A stretch of DNA of 64,000 bases from Parapedobacter sp037190485 (GTDB taxonomy: Bacteria > Bacteroidota > Bacteroidia > Sphingobacteriales > Sphingobacteriaceae). The position numbers and the translations under genes are program-made. Location: NCBI GenBank assembly GCA_037190485.1, contig JBBCJB010000002.1:186001-250000 (forward strand), read 5' to 3'. Shown here one piece after another: positions 1 to 7,978 of the stretch (position 1 is the stretch's first letter; each line of letters begins with the position of its first letter). The notes under the pieces are model-generated. The model made no database searches. It was not told the origin of the DNA and saw nothing but the letters and a program-made list of their open reading frames with translations.

Positions 1-474
1 CAGGAATTATTCGAAGCCAACTCCAAGAAGGTGTACAACCTCTGCTATGGCTACACGGGAGACCGCGATTCGGCCAATGACCTGATGCAGGACACGTTCA
101 TCAAGGTGTGGCAGAACCTGGATAAATTCCGCAACCAGGCGCAGCTTTCCACCTGGATATACCGCATCGCGGTAAATACCTGCCTCTCCTACCTGCGCAC
201 CGCGAAACGCCGCGCCACGGACGAGCTCAACGATACGATCATCGAGAACTACACCGAGGAGCCTTCTGAAAAACAAGAACAAATCGCCCTATTATACAAA
301 TCAATTGCACAGCTGGAAGAAAATGAACGCCTAATCATCACCATGGTCCTGGACGAGGTGCCGTATTCGGAAATCGCGGAGATCGCGGGGGTTTCCGAAG
401 GGAACCTGCGGGTGAAAATACATCGGATAAAACATAAGCTAACAGAAATATACAACAGCAATGAAGGGGTTTGA
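1..474 (+). CDS. ECF-family RNA polymerase sigma factor (5' end outside window)
   Basis: The reading frame is open from base 1, so the start lies upstream; 157 codons are visible. The sequence shows sigma region 2 (GDRDSANDLMQDTFIKVWQ) and a region 4 helix-turn-helix near the C-terminus (VPYSEIAEIAGVSEGNLRVK), with no region 3, which is the ECF (sigma-70 group IV) layout. Such factors direct RNA polymerase to a small set of promoters and are usually held by a membrane anti-sigma factor. The stop overlaps the start of the next gene, a small membrane protein, by 14 bases, so the two are translationally coupled. The regulon is unknown. Confidence 0.93.
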   Translation, partial: QELFEANSKKVYNLCYGYTGDRDSANDLMQDTFIKVWQNLDKFRNQAQLSTWIYRIAVNTCLSYLRTAKRRATDELNDTIIENYTEEPSEKQEQIALLYKSIAQLEENERLIITMVLDEVPYSEIAEIAGVSEGNLRVKIHRIKHKLTEIYNSNEGV

Positions 475-1057
475 TGAGATACAACAACTTTGGCATGGGC
501 AAAAACCGGAGCCAAACGTTAGCTTTGAGCAGGTGCTGAAACACATCAATGACAACAAGACCGCACTCGCGAGCAGGTTGTTTTGGCAACTGGTGGGCAT
601 AGGCGCCGCCATCGTGGTCCTGCTGTGGCTATGCGTGGCGGTCGACTTCTCGACATGGACCACCTACCTATCGCTGGCCATCATGGTGGGTTGCCTCTCC
701 TACTATTTCTTTAACCAGGTATCCGATTATCGGCAAATCAACACCAGCCACCAACTATTGGACAAACCCCAGGATTACATCAACTACCTCAAGGCCTTCC
801 AGCAAAAGCGAAACCGCTTCAATACCCGCAACTATGCCGTCTACGAGGCCTGCATCGGCGTGGCGTTCGCGCTGTACGGCATCGAGATGTTCTTTGTGCT
901 ATCCTTCTGGACATTCGTGGGCTTCACGGTATTCACCGTGATCTGGTTCCTGATCTGCCACTTCGTGTTCATGCGGCAATACATCACGAATGAGAATGCC
1001 CGCATAGCGGACATGATCGATAAGTTGGAGCGGATAAAGGGACAGTTCAGGGAGTAG
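461..1057 (+). CDS. small four-helix membrane protein, candidate anti-sigma partner
   Basis: This 198-residue protein has a soluble N-terminus of about 38 residues, then two close membrane segments (about 40-61 and 66-84), a charged loop of about 40 residues, and two more segments (about 127-147 and 148-170) before a basic tail. I recognise no named domain. Its ATG lies inside the end of the ECF sigma gene (14-base overlap), so co-expression is near certain. The cytoplasmic N-terminus followed by membrane helices fits a sigma-sequestering partner, but no zinc-binding anti-sigma motif (HxxxCxxC) is visible, so that role is inferred from position only. The last 11 bases overlap the stop of the convergent gene. 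Confidence 0.85.
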   Translation: MKGFDEIQQLWHGQKPEPNVSFEQVLKHINDNKTALASRLFWQLVGIGAAIVVLLWLCVAVDFSTWTTYLSLAIMVGCLSYYFFNQVSDYRQINTSHQLLDKPQDYINYLKAFQQKRNRFNTRNYAVYEACIGVAFALYGIEMFFVLSFWTFVGFTVFTVIWFLICHFVFMRQYITNENARIADMIDKLERIKGQFRE

Positions 1058-1808
1058 GCCGTATCCGCTCGCTCAACGTGCCGTAGAGTTGGGCCAAGCC
1101 CGGGCAATCGGCCAATAGTGCCAAATGCCTGCGCATCGTATCGGTATCGTTGCGCACCGCCGGCCCGGTCTGTACCGCATCCGGCCGATGCGCCATCACC
1201 TTCGCCGCGGTCTCCAAGATCAACGGCCTGATCAAATCGAAATCAAGGCCATGCCGCGCCAGGATGGCATCACCGATCGCGTAGCAATGGTTGACGAAAT
1301 TGCAGGCGAACACGGCCGCCACATGGAGCGACAGCCGCTGGTTGGAGTCGCAGCGAAAGACGCGACTGGACAAGCTGGCCGCCAATGCCTCCAGCTGCGT
1401 AAGCGTGGCTTCATCCGACGCTTCCACCGCGAGGGGCAACGACGAAAAATCGACGGCAACGGCTTTGGAAAATGTCTGGACCGGATACAAAACGCCGAAA
1501 TGCGCCGCATGGCCGGAAAGGGCATCCATGGGTATACTCCCGGCGGTATGGACGACGATGCCTGTAACGGGGGGCAACGACGACGCGACGTCGCCGATGG
1601 CCCCATCGGTGACGGATATGACGTAAAGGTCTGCGCCGGTAGCGATGGCTTGGAGGTTGTCTGTGGCAGCGACGCCCAACGCGTCCGCCAAGGCCTTTGC
1701 ACCGGCCAAGGAACGGCTGTACACCTGCGCAATGCGGTGGCCCGACGCAATGAGTGCCCGCCCAAGGTGCGTGGCGACATTTCCGCTGCCCAGCAAAACG
1801 ACGTCCAT
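1047..1808 (-). CDS. Rossmann-fold DUF2520 protein (NADP-dependent reductase-like)
   Basis: The 253-residue protein opens with MDVVLLGSGNVATHLG, a GxGxxA dinucleotide-binding loop, followed by a Rossmann domain and a helical C-terminal half, as in DUF2520 proteins related to ProC and F420-dependent NADP reductases. The substrate of this family is not established. The frame stays open upstream of the chosen ATG at 1808, but the GxGNVA loop sits at the N-terminus only with this start. The start shares one base with the stop of the upstream ccmF gene (TGATG), so translation is coupled to the cytochrome c maturation genes. That link is positional and does not show a role in haem delivery. Confidence 0.88.
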   Translation of the reverse strand: MDVVLLGSGNVATHLGRALIASGHRIAQVYSRSLAGAKALADALGVAATDNLQAIATGADLYVISVTDGAIGDVASSLPPVTGIVVHTAGSIPMDALSGHAAHFGVLYPVQTFSKAVAVDFSSLPLAVEASDEATLTQLEALAASLSSRVFRCDSNQRLSLHVAAVFACNFVNHCYAIGDAILARHGLDFDLIRPLILETAAKVMAHRPDAVQTGPAVRNDTDTMRRHLALLADCPGLAQLYGTLSERIRPTP

Positions 1809-4258
1809 CAGGCCTTTTCGGGTTTGATTTCCTTGTTGCGACGCAGGATGGACAGGATGAAGCCGATGGTCATGACCACCGAACCGCCCCAAAAGAAATT
1901 GATGTACGGGAATTTGATGGCCTTGAAAACGACCCACCGTTTTTCCGGCAACGGTTTCTGGTACACCATCAGTTCAAGCTTGTCTTTCTGCGGCATGATG
2001 TTGCTGAACCGAAACCGAAGGCCCTGTTCTTCCACATCCTTGAACAGATCGAACGTGGTGCCGCCACGGATGAGGAACACGGGCTCGACTTCATAGGTCT
2101 CGCCATTCACGGCGTGTACCCGGAGCTTGAGCCCAACGATGACGTCATCGTCCTTGCGGGGGATGTTCTGCACGGTGGCATCGCGGTTGATGCCCATGAC
2201 CACCACATAGCCGTTGCGGTAGCGTACGGTATCGCCGATGTTGGTTTCATAGACCGCCGGCTCTTCATACGCGTCGAAACCGGCTTGTTCGCCGCCCGGC
2301 TGCGCTTGTTGATGCGTATCGGACATCGCCGCGGTGATCAGCGTATAGATATCATGCGTGGCGTAATGGCGCGTATCCGGCGTACCGATCAGCCCGCCCA
2401 TCTGGGGGTTGTTCTGCGCGAACGGCCGGAGCTGGAAACTTTCGATAACGCGCCCGGTCTCCTCGTCTATCTTCTCGTAATCGATTTTGTAGTAGACGTT
2501 CGGGGGCGCTACACTGTCGCCCACGTAGGTGATGCGGTAGTCGCCCATCTGCGTGGGTTCCCCTTGGGTCAGGAAGAGGTTGTCTCCCGGCTTCTCGACC
2601 TGGTCGAATCCCGCCACGGCAATGTAATTGCTGCTGTTGACCGAAATCACCTCGCTGGTTGCCGCGGCAACCAACGCGCCGATAAGCAGCAGCCCGAAGC
2701 CGATATGCGCTACCGACGAACCGGTGAGCTTCCACTTGCCGCGAAAGGCCTCGCCCAAGATCCGGCCGTTGGCCACGAGCGTATAGGTAGCGGCGAATAC
2801 CAACAGGATGTACATGAAGTTGGTGTACACCTTCGTGACGTAGACGATCACGGCGGTCACGACCGCGGCGACCAGCAACGATACAAGGGCGGCCGCATAG
2901 AACTTACGGGTATCCGTCCGTTTGTACTTCATGAACTGCGTGAAGGCGGATAGCAACCCCACGACCACCGCAAAACCGGCCTGCCATTTATTGTAGTACT
3001 GGACCGGTTCTACGGGCGGGGCTATCTTGGTGCCGAAAATGGCATTGAATACCGGGATGGACGTGGCGCCGATGATTTGCAGACAGGCCACCGAAAGCAC
3101 CAGCGCACCGATGAAGAGCCAAAACTCGCGCGAATAGATCTCTTCTTCCTTCTGGTGGCTGGGCATGTGCCTTTTGTGCACGACCAGCATCACGACCATC
3201 AGCACAAGGAAGATGACGTTGTAGGCCACCAGCTGCCAAAACAGGCCCAAATCGGTGAACGAATGCACGGAGGTCTCGCCCAAGATACCGCTTCGGGTAA
3301 GGAATGATGCGTATAACACCAACACGAAGCTGATCATGACCAAGAAGGTGGCCGTAAAATAGGAATGCCCGGAGTTCTTGTAGGCCACCATCACGTGGAC
3401 GGCCGCGATCATCGTGAGCCAGGGGACGATTGCTGCGTTCTCGACCGGATCCCACGCCCAGAACCCCCCGAAATTGAGTGCTTCGTAGGCCCAGAGCGAA
3501 CCCATGATCATGCCGGCGCCGTGCACGGCCACCGCCACCAAGGCCCAGGGCATGGCCACGGTCATCCACTCCTTGTATCGACGCGTCCACAACCCCGCAA
3601 CGGCAAAGGCAAAGGGAATGCCCATGAGCGAATAGCCGAGAAAGACCACGGGCGGATGGATGACCATCCAGTAGTTTTGCAACAGGGCATTCAGCCCACG
3701 GCCATCGGCAATCATGGCAAGGTAATTGGGCTGAGCGAATATGGCGTCTTGCACGGCTTCGCGCAGCAAGATGAACGGAGAGCTGCCGATGCGCTCCCCG
3801 AAAATCTCGACGCCGATGAGCATGGACCCGAGGATCGCCTGCGAAAGCATCACGACGGCCATCACCGGGGATTCCCAGCTCCGGGATTTGAAGACCAGCA
3901 GCACGCCTAGCAGGATCTGCCAAAACATCCATAGCCAAAATGCCCCTTCCTGCCCTTCCCAAAAACTCGCGATGACGTAGTGGGCGGGCAGGGAACGCGA
4001 CGAATGCGCCCATGCGTAGTGGTATTCGAACAGGTGATTGTAGATGATGTAAAACAGGCAGCTACCGATGGCCAGTACCGAAACGACATTGACCCAGAAC
4101 GAAGCGCGTGCGATGCGCTGCCATGACCCGTCTTCGCGGTGCTGGCTGGCAAAATAGTAGCTCACGCACGACAACAGTGCCGAACCGAAACAGAGGATGA
4201 CGAAAAATTGTCCGATTTTGCCGGGCAAGAGGTTTTCCCCGAGATACGTGATATCCAT
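1808..4258 (-). CDS. ccmF: cytochrome c biogenesis haem lyase CcmF/CcsA family
   Basis: An 816-residue polytopic inner-membrane protein. The WWD haem-handling motif is at about 265-275 (GFWAWDPVENA), a conserved tryptophan-rich segment precedes it (WEGQEGAFWLW, about 100-110), and a histidine likely to ligate haem lies in VIHPPVVFLGY (about 199-209). A large periplasmic domain of about 240 residues follows the main membrane block, and one last helix sits near the C-terminus. CcmF takes haem from CcmE and attaches it to apocytochrome c CxxCH motifs outside the membrane. The ccmE gene ends five bases upstream and DUF2520 overlaps downstream, so this is one operon. CcmABC, CcmG and CcmH homologues are absent here. 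Confidence 0.95.
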   Translation of the reverse strand: MDITYLGENLLPGKIGQFFVILCFGSALLSCVSYYFASQHREDGSWQRIARASFWVNVVSVLAIGSCLFYIIYNHLFEYHYAWAHSSRSLPAHYVIASFWEGQEGAFWLWMFWQILLGVLLVFKSRSWESPVMAVVMLSQAILGSMLIGVEIFGERIGSSPFILLREAVQDAIFAQPNYLAMIADGRGLNALLQNYWMVIHPPVVFLGYSLMGIPFAFAVAGLWTRRYKEWMTVAMPWALVAVAVHGAGMIMGSLWAYEALNFGGFWAWDPVENAAIVPWLTMIAAVHVMVAYKNSGHSYFTATFLVMISFVLVLYASFLTRSGILGETSVHSFTDLGLFWQLVAYNVIFLVLMVVMLVVHKRHMPSHQKEEEIYSREFWLFIGALVLSVACLQIIGATSIPVFNAIFGTKIAPPVEPVQYYNKWQAGFAVVVGLLSAFTQFMKYKRTDTRKFYAAALVSLLVAAVVTAVIVYVTKVYTNFMYILLVFAATYTLVANGRILGEAFRGKWKLTGSSVAHIGFGLLLIGALVAAATSEVISVNSSNYIAVAGFDQVEKPGDNLFLTQGEPTQMGDYRITYVGDSVAPPNVYYKIDYEKIDEETGRVIESFQLRPFAQNNPQMGGLIGTPDTRHYATHDIYTLITAAMSDTHQQAQPGGEQAGFDAYEEPAVYETNIGDTVRYRNGYVVVMGINRDATVQNIPRKDDDVIVGLKLRVHAVNGETYEVEPVFLIRGGTTFDLFKDVEEQGLRFRFSNIMPQKDKLELMVYQKPLPEKRWVVFKAIKFPYINFFWGGSVVMTIGFILSILRRNKEIKPEKA

Positions 4259-4263
4259 CGACG

Positions 4264-4704
4264 CTATCGATTATCGGTTGGTGTCGCGATGTAGCCCACC
4301 ACGGGTCCCGCTGTCGATGCCTCGATGACTTCCACCTCATCCTCATTGTACTTGGACGGGCATTTCATGAGGATCTTGCTGGCGTGGAACTCGTTGCCAA
4401 CCATCTTGCCCGTGAGCACGATCTGTTCGGAACGCTCGATATCCTGGGGCTTGGCCCCGCGAAACACCACCCTGCATTCCGTGCTATCGTTGTCATACAT
4501 ATAGAACGAAAAGTGGTTGGCGTCTACCACCGGATTGTATTGCAGATCTTTCTCCTTGTTGAGCACGCCCACCACATACAACTCCACTTGCTTTTCCTTT
4601 GCCTCGGTGAAGGTGGAATACGTACTCGAATCTGCATACATCATGATGATCATCGCGATGGCGATGGCAATGATAATGATAGCGATTACCGAACTTTTCT
4701 TCAT
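4264..4704 (-). CDS. ccmE: haem chaperone CcmE, CxxxY variant
   Basis: A 146-residue protein with an N-terminal membrane anchor (about 5-23, almost all Ile/Ala/Met) and an OB-fold periplasmic domain. CcmE carries haem covalently from CcmABCD to CcmF. In the classical protein the haem-linked residue is the His of HxxxY; here the aligned stretch is KCPSKYNEDEVE, giving Cys115 and Tyr119, so the histidine is replaced by cysteine. This matches the CxxxY class described for some archaea and sulfate reducers. The ATG at 4704 was chosen because the membrane anchor begins there and a candidate -7 element at 4738-4745 would exclude the longer start at 4740. It is co-transcribed with ccmF. Confidence 0.92.
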   Translation of the reverse strand: MKKSSVIAIIIIAIAIAMIIMMYADSSTYSTFTEAKEKQVELYVVGVLNKEKDLQYNPVVDANHFSFYMYDNDSTECRVVFRGAKPQDIERSEQIVLTGKMVGNEFHASKILMKCPSKYNEDEVEVIEASTAGPVVGYIATPTDNR

Positions 4705-4737
4705 GTCATTATCCCCCAATGGATTACTATCGGAATG

Positions 4738-4769
4738 CAAAATTACGAATTGGAAAATGAAGCGGCGAA
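4738..4769 (-). promoter_or_regulatory. candidate Bacteroidota promoter for ccmE-ccmF-DUF2520
   Basis: On the minus strand a full -7 match TAATTTTG (4738-4745) is preceded by an imperfect -33 (TTCG for TTTG, 4766-4769) with a 20-nt spacer. Transcription would begin about 30 nt before the ccmE ATG at 4704. Confidence 0.5.
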
Positions 4770-4790
4770 TATTGCAAGCGATTGGTATTT

Positions 4791-4807
4791 TTTAGAATTG
4801 TTCTAAA
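4791..4807. promoter_or_regulatory. 17-bp palindrome in the ccmE/lpxR divergent spacer
   Basis: TTTAGAA-TTG-TTCTAAA is a perfect 7-bp inverted repeat between divergent ccmE and the LpxR-like gene. Position and symmetry fit an operator for a dimeric regulator, but no regulator is identified and an AT-rich palindrome of this size can occur by chance. Confidence 0.35.
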
Positions 4808-4854
4808 CAAATGTACCCTGCTGGCAAACTTCGGGCCTTTTCCAACTTTCGGTC

Positions 4855-4886
4855 TTTCGGACTTTCCAACGAAAACCGTATGTTTG
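4855..4886 (+). promoter_or_regulatory. promoter of the LpxR-like gene, very short leader
   Basis: The -7 element TATGTTTG (4879-4886) matches the Bacteroidota consensus fully, with TTTC at 4855-4858 as -33 and a 20-nt spacer. The ATG at 4894 is only seven bases after the -7 element, so the transcript would have almost no leader. Confidence 0.6.
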
Positions 4887-4893
4887 TTTCCTG

Positions 4894-5856
4894 ATGACCA
4901 ACAACCTATATAACGCATGCAGCGCCTGCCTGACGGCCATGGCATTGGCGGTGTATACGCCAAGCCCCGCACAGCATGCGCCACGGCATGAGTTCACTTT
5001 CAGGAATGACAACGACCTGTATCTCCTCAACAAACAAGACCAGTACTATACCAATGGCATATTCTTCAATATCCGCAAAACGGCGACAGCGTCAAACCTC
5101 GCATCGAATGAAGCCAACAGGCTGTGGGGATTGACCGTCGGCCAGAAGATGTACAACGCCTATACCGCCCACGTGCGCTACATCGAAGAAGTGGATCGCC
5201 CCATCACGGCTTACCTCTTCCTGGCGGCCAACGTGGATCGCTATTTCACCGATGAATCGTCCGTGTCGCTGCAAATGGAAATAGGCACCATCGGTCAGCG
5301 GGCGATGGGCCAGCAATTCCAGGAAAGGATACACAAAGTGTTCAACCTTTATGACATCGCGGGCTGGGAGTACCAACTGGAGAATGCCTTTGGCGCCGAT
5401 ATCGGCGTACAGTATGGCCGTATGCTCTACCGCAACGCCGCCCAATGGTTCGACGTTTCCGGTCGTGCCGAGGCCACGCTCGGAACGAATCGTACCGGAA
5501 TGTCAGTCGCACCTACGCTGCGGCTGGGGCGCATAAACCCACTGCACCAATCGGCTTACACCGCCAGCCGCCTGCAAGCGAACGGGCGGGCGGTGTCGAA
5601 GGAATTCTTCCTGTACTATAGCCCGCAATTGAACTGGGTAGGCTATGACGCCACCCTGCAAGGGGGGATGTTCCTGCACGATAAAGGCCCGGTGACCTAC
5701 CGGCCAGCCCGCTGGGTGTTTTACAACCAAATAGGGGTGTTATATGCGCGGAATGCGCTCACGCTGCGCTTGCAGTACATCTTCTACAGCAAGGAAGTAC
5801 CGGGCATGTTCTTCCGCCATCGCTATGGCTCGGTGGGGATGGGGGTACGGTTCTAG
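4894..5856 (+). CDS. lipid A deacylase LpxR family outer-membrane protein
   Basis: A 320-residue protein with a signal peptide (cleavage likely near PSPAQ, about residue 27), then alternating aromatic strands and a C-terminal Phe, as expected of an outer-membrane barrel. The N-terminal FRNDNDLY...DQYYTNG block (about 37-55) is the LpxR/DUF2219 signature that carries the Asn/Asp/Thr active-site and calcium-binding residues in Salmonella LpxR. LpxR removes the 3'-acyloxyacyl chain from lipid A, remodelling the outer leaflet. The start at 4894 keeps the signal peptide intact. The TAG stop at 5854-5856 is the first three bases of a long inverted repeat shared with the convergent arfB gene. Confidence 0.85.
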   Translation: MTNNLYNACSACLTAMALAVYTPSPAQHAPRHEFTFRNDNDLYLLNKQDQYYTNGIFFNIRKTATASNLASNEANRLWGLTVGQKMYNAYTAHVRYIEEVDRPITAYLFLAANVDRYFTDESSVSLQMEIGTIGQRAMGQQFQERIHKVFNLYDIAGWEYQLENAFGADIGVQYGRMLYRNAAQWFDVSGRAEATLGTNRTGMSVAPTLRLGRINPLHQSAYTASRLQANGRAVSKEFFLYYSPQLNWVGYDATLQGGMFLHDKGPVTYRPARWVFYNQIGVLYARNALTLRLQYIFYSKEVPGMFFRHRYGSVGMGVRF

Positions 5857-6017
5857 TGTCTTGTCAACCGTAAAACGTCGTAAAAGCCGCGGTAATTTTC
5901 GTTCCTGGCAACGCTGGAAAATGTGCGCGTAGCCTTAGCTACGTAAGCATTTGACAAGGCAGCCAGGGGCGGAAAGGACAAGGCTTGGTACGATGGGGTA
6001 TGGTTGACAAGACACTA
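5854..6017. repeat. 164-bp long imperfect inverted repeat (MITE/REP-like) between convergent genes
   Basis: The ends are a perfect 16-bp inverted repeat, TAGTGTCTTGTCAACC at 5854-5869 and its complement at 6002-6017. Each arm then continues as an imperfect match toward a small central hairpin (GTAGC-CTTA-GCTAC around 5930-5943), so the whole unit folds on itself. The terminal TAG on each side provides the stop codon of lpxR (left) and arfB (right). No transposase frame lies inside. It could be a non-autonomous mobile element or a repeated extragenic palindrome that doubles as a bidirectional terminator. No flanking direct duplication is evident. Confidence 0.7.
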
Positions 6018-6434
6018 ATCCCAATCCTTCTTCCGATTGATCTTGCGCAGGGCTTGCACACGCTTGGCTTCCAGGCGCCGCTGCATCGAAGCCCTGGACG
6101 GTTTCGTGGCTTTGCGCGGCTTTTCGATTTTCAGCGCGCCAGTGAGCAATCCAGCCAACTTTTCCAGCGCGATTTCCTTGTTGCGAAATTGGCTACGGGT
6201 TTCCTGGCTACTGACCTGCAGCAACCCATCGCCCTGCAACCGGCTCGCCAAGCGCGTCCGCAGCCGCTCCTTTTCTTCGGCCGAAAAGGGCGTGGCGGCC
6301 TCCAGATTGAACAATAAGGTCACCTTGGTCTCCACCTTGTTGACGTGCTGCCCACCGCTGCCGCCACTCCTGGAGGTCTGGAATTGCACGAACGGCAACA
6401 GCGTACCCGAATCGATTGGCCTATCCCGCTCCAT
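6015..6434 (-). CDS. arfB: alternative ribosome-rescue factor ArfB (YaeJ), peptidyl-tRNA hydrolase
   Basis: A 139-residue release-factor-like protein: the domain carrying the catalytic GGQ (residues 27-29, SGGSGGQHVNKVE) is followed by a basic C-terminal tail (about 105-139, rich in Lys/Arg). ArfB enters stalled ribosomes lacking a stop codon, with its tail in the empty mRNA channel, and hydrolyses the peptidyl-tRNA. The ATG at 6434 is preceded by GGAGCAAAGGACAGTG, a good ribosome-binding site; a GTG at 6458 has none. It overlaps the 3' end of the symporter gene by 14 bases and is probably co-transcribed with it. The stop lies in the inverted repeat at 5854-6017. Confidence 0.93.
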   Translation of the reverse strand: MERDRPIDSGTLLPFVQFQTSRSGGSGGQHVNKVETKVTLLFNLEAATPFSAEEKERLRTRLASRLQGDGLLQVSSQETRSQFRNKEIALEKLAGLLTGALKIEKPRKATKPSRASMQRRLEAKRVQALRKINRKKDWD

Positions 6435-7689
6435 CACTGTCCTTTGCTCCCGACGCACCCACGCCGTTGCGCCCCACGGAAAATCGGCTCACCAGCATCG
6501 CCGCGACCGTATCGCCCGTTGCGTTGAGCAATGTGGCGATCGGATCGACCAAGGTACCGATGATCATCACGGCCGGGATCGCTTCGGTGGGCAGCCCATA
6601 GACCGAAATCATGAGCATCTCGCCGATATACCCGCCATTGGGGATACCGCCCGCCACGATGCTGACCAATACGGTGATGCCGATGGCGGTAAGGAGCGTC
6701 ATGGGTTCGAAAAAATCACGACCGATGAGCACGAAGGCCACGTAGATCTTGACGATACTGGACATGGACGACCCGTTCTTGTGCAGGGTGGTTCCCAACG
6801 GGATCACCACGTTGGCCACCGACGCGGGGATGCCCATCTTCGGGGCGGCCGCGAGGTTGACGGGCATGGTCGCGATGCTGCTGCAGGTGCTGATGGCCGT
6901 GGCCGAAGGCAGGATATTGTGCTTCCAATACCGATCGACGCCTTGCCGTCCACCAGCGATGTATGCATACAGACTGAAGAAAACGACAAAATAAAATGCC
7001 CCAAGTAGGTAGTATAGGCCCAGCGGCTTGGCGTAGAATCCGAAGAGTTCCGGACCGATCGTACCGACCTGGTAAGCGAAATAAGCCCCAAGTCCAATCG
7101 GAGCGGCCTTCATGATCAATAGCAACAGTTGCTTCATCACTTCATTGCCAGCGACGAGGAATCTACGGAATGCCGCGCCCCCCGCTCCCGAACGCATGGA
7201 CGCGATACCCACCAGAAAGGAAAAGATGACGAAGGCCAGCATGTTCTCTCGCGATAGGAGCTTGTAAAACTCGTCGACGGTGACGAAGCGGACCAATTTG
7301 GCACCCCAGGTGTCGTTCGGGTCGCCTTGCAAAGCGGTGCCTGCCGCCGCTGCCGCTCCGCGCGGCGCGTCGACCGGGAAAAGCCACAACGCCACGATCG
7401 TACATACGGCCGCGATGACGATGGTAGACAGGAACACGCCGACCATCACGGAGATGATACGTCCCAATCGCTGCGACCCATCGATGTTGGCAACGGCTGA
7501 TGCGATGGCAAAAAACAACAACGGGATGACCGCGGCAAACAGCAGGTTGAGAAAGATATCGCCCAAGGGCCTAAGCCACGTCACGGTGGCCGGGAAAAAA
7601 CCACCGACGATGCTGCCCATGCCGATACCGAGCAACAGGAGCAGGATACTGCCGTAGTTTGCCAAGAAATTGGACCGTCGCGCTTCCAT
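6421..7689 (-). CDS. dicarboxylate/amino acid:cation symporter (DAACS family)
   Basis: A 422-residue inner-membrane transporter of the GltPh/DctA/GltT fold. The serine-rich hairpin-loop motif (PSATAISTCSSIATMP, about 261-276) and the C-terminal substrate-binding segment with NATGD (NMDGT-like) are both present, along with the eight expected membrane helices. Such proteins import glutamate, aspartate or C4-dicarboxylates with Na+ or H+; the exact substrate cannot be read from sequence. It is the first gene of a two-gene unit with arfB. The 289-bp region upstream shows no clear promoter for this strand. Confidence 0.92.
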   Translation of the reverse strand: MEARRSNFLANYGSILLLLLGIGMGSIVGGFFPATVTWLRPLGDIFLNLLFAAVIPLLFFAIASAVANIDGSQRLGRIISVMVGVFLSTIVIAAVCTIVALWLFPVDAPRGAAAAAGTALQGDPNDTWGAKLVRFVTVDEFYKLLSRENMLAFVIFSFLVGIASMRSGAGGAAFRRFLVAGNEVMKQLLLLIMKAAPIGLGAYFAYQVGTIGPELFGFYAKPLGLYYLLGAFYFVVFFSLYAYIAGGRQGVDRYWKHNILPSATAISTCSSIATMPVNLAAAPKMGIPASVANVVIPLGTTLHKNGSSMSSIVKIYVAFVLIGRDFFEPMTLLTAIGITVLVSIVAGGIPNGGYIGEMLMISVYGLPTEAIPAVMIIGTLVDPIATLLNATGDTVAAMLVSRFSVGRNGVGASGAKDSDGAG

Positions 7690-7889
7690 ATATCAGGTTA
7701 CTAAAGTAGTGGATTATTTCGATCTTTTTGGATTGACGAAGGGCCGAACAGCAAGATATTGGAAATGAATAGATTAATAAAACCCTGTAGTGGCATTGTA
7801 GGTATATCAAGCAGACGAATCGGGTAGTTATCGGGGCATTGTAGGGGTAATGTAGCTCCCGGTAAATCTTTTTTTTGAATCCCGCCCGC

Positions 7890-7927
7890 TAGTTTTGTTC
7901 CTGCTTCGTCACCCGGATAGTGCGAAG
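7890..7927 (+). promoter_or_regulatory. candidate promoter -7 element and 5' leader hairpin before susC (first PUL)
   Basis: TAGTTTTG (7890-7897) fits the -7 consensus; the -33 position is poor. Six bases downstream a stem-loop begins: CTTCG(T)CAC at 7904-7912 pairs with GTGCGAAG at 7920-7927 around a 7-nt loop. The leader would be about 75 nt. Confidence 0.4.
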
Positions 7928-7978
7928 TGTATTGAACCAATTTTGTTGATCCTATTTTAACTAATTTTTTCAGCTATT

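Noticed and set aside
1125..2953. Long forward frames at 1125-2096 and 1754-2953
   Set aside because: They lie antisense to the DUF2520 and ccmF genes, carry no recognisable domain and show the His/Asp/Arg bias of shadow frames.
5854..6017. Complete insertion sequence
   Set aside because: Terminal inverted repeats are present, but 164 bp leaves no room for a transposase and no target duplication is seen.
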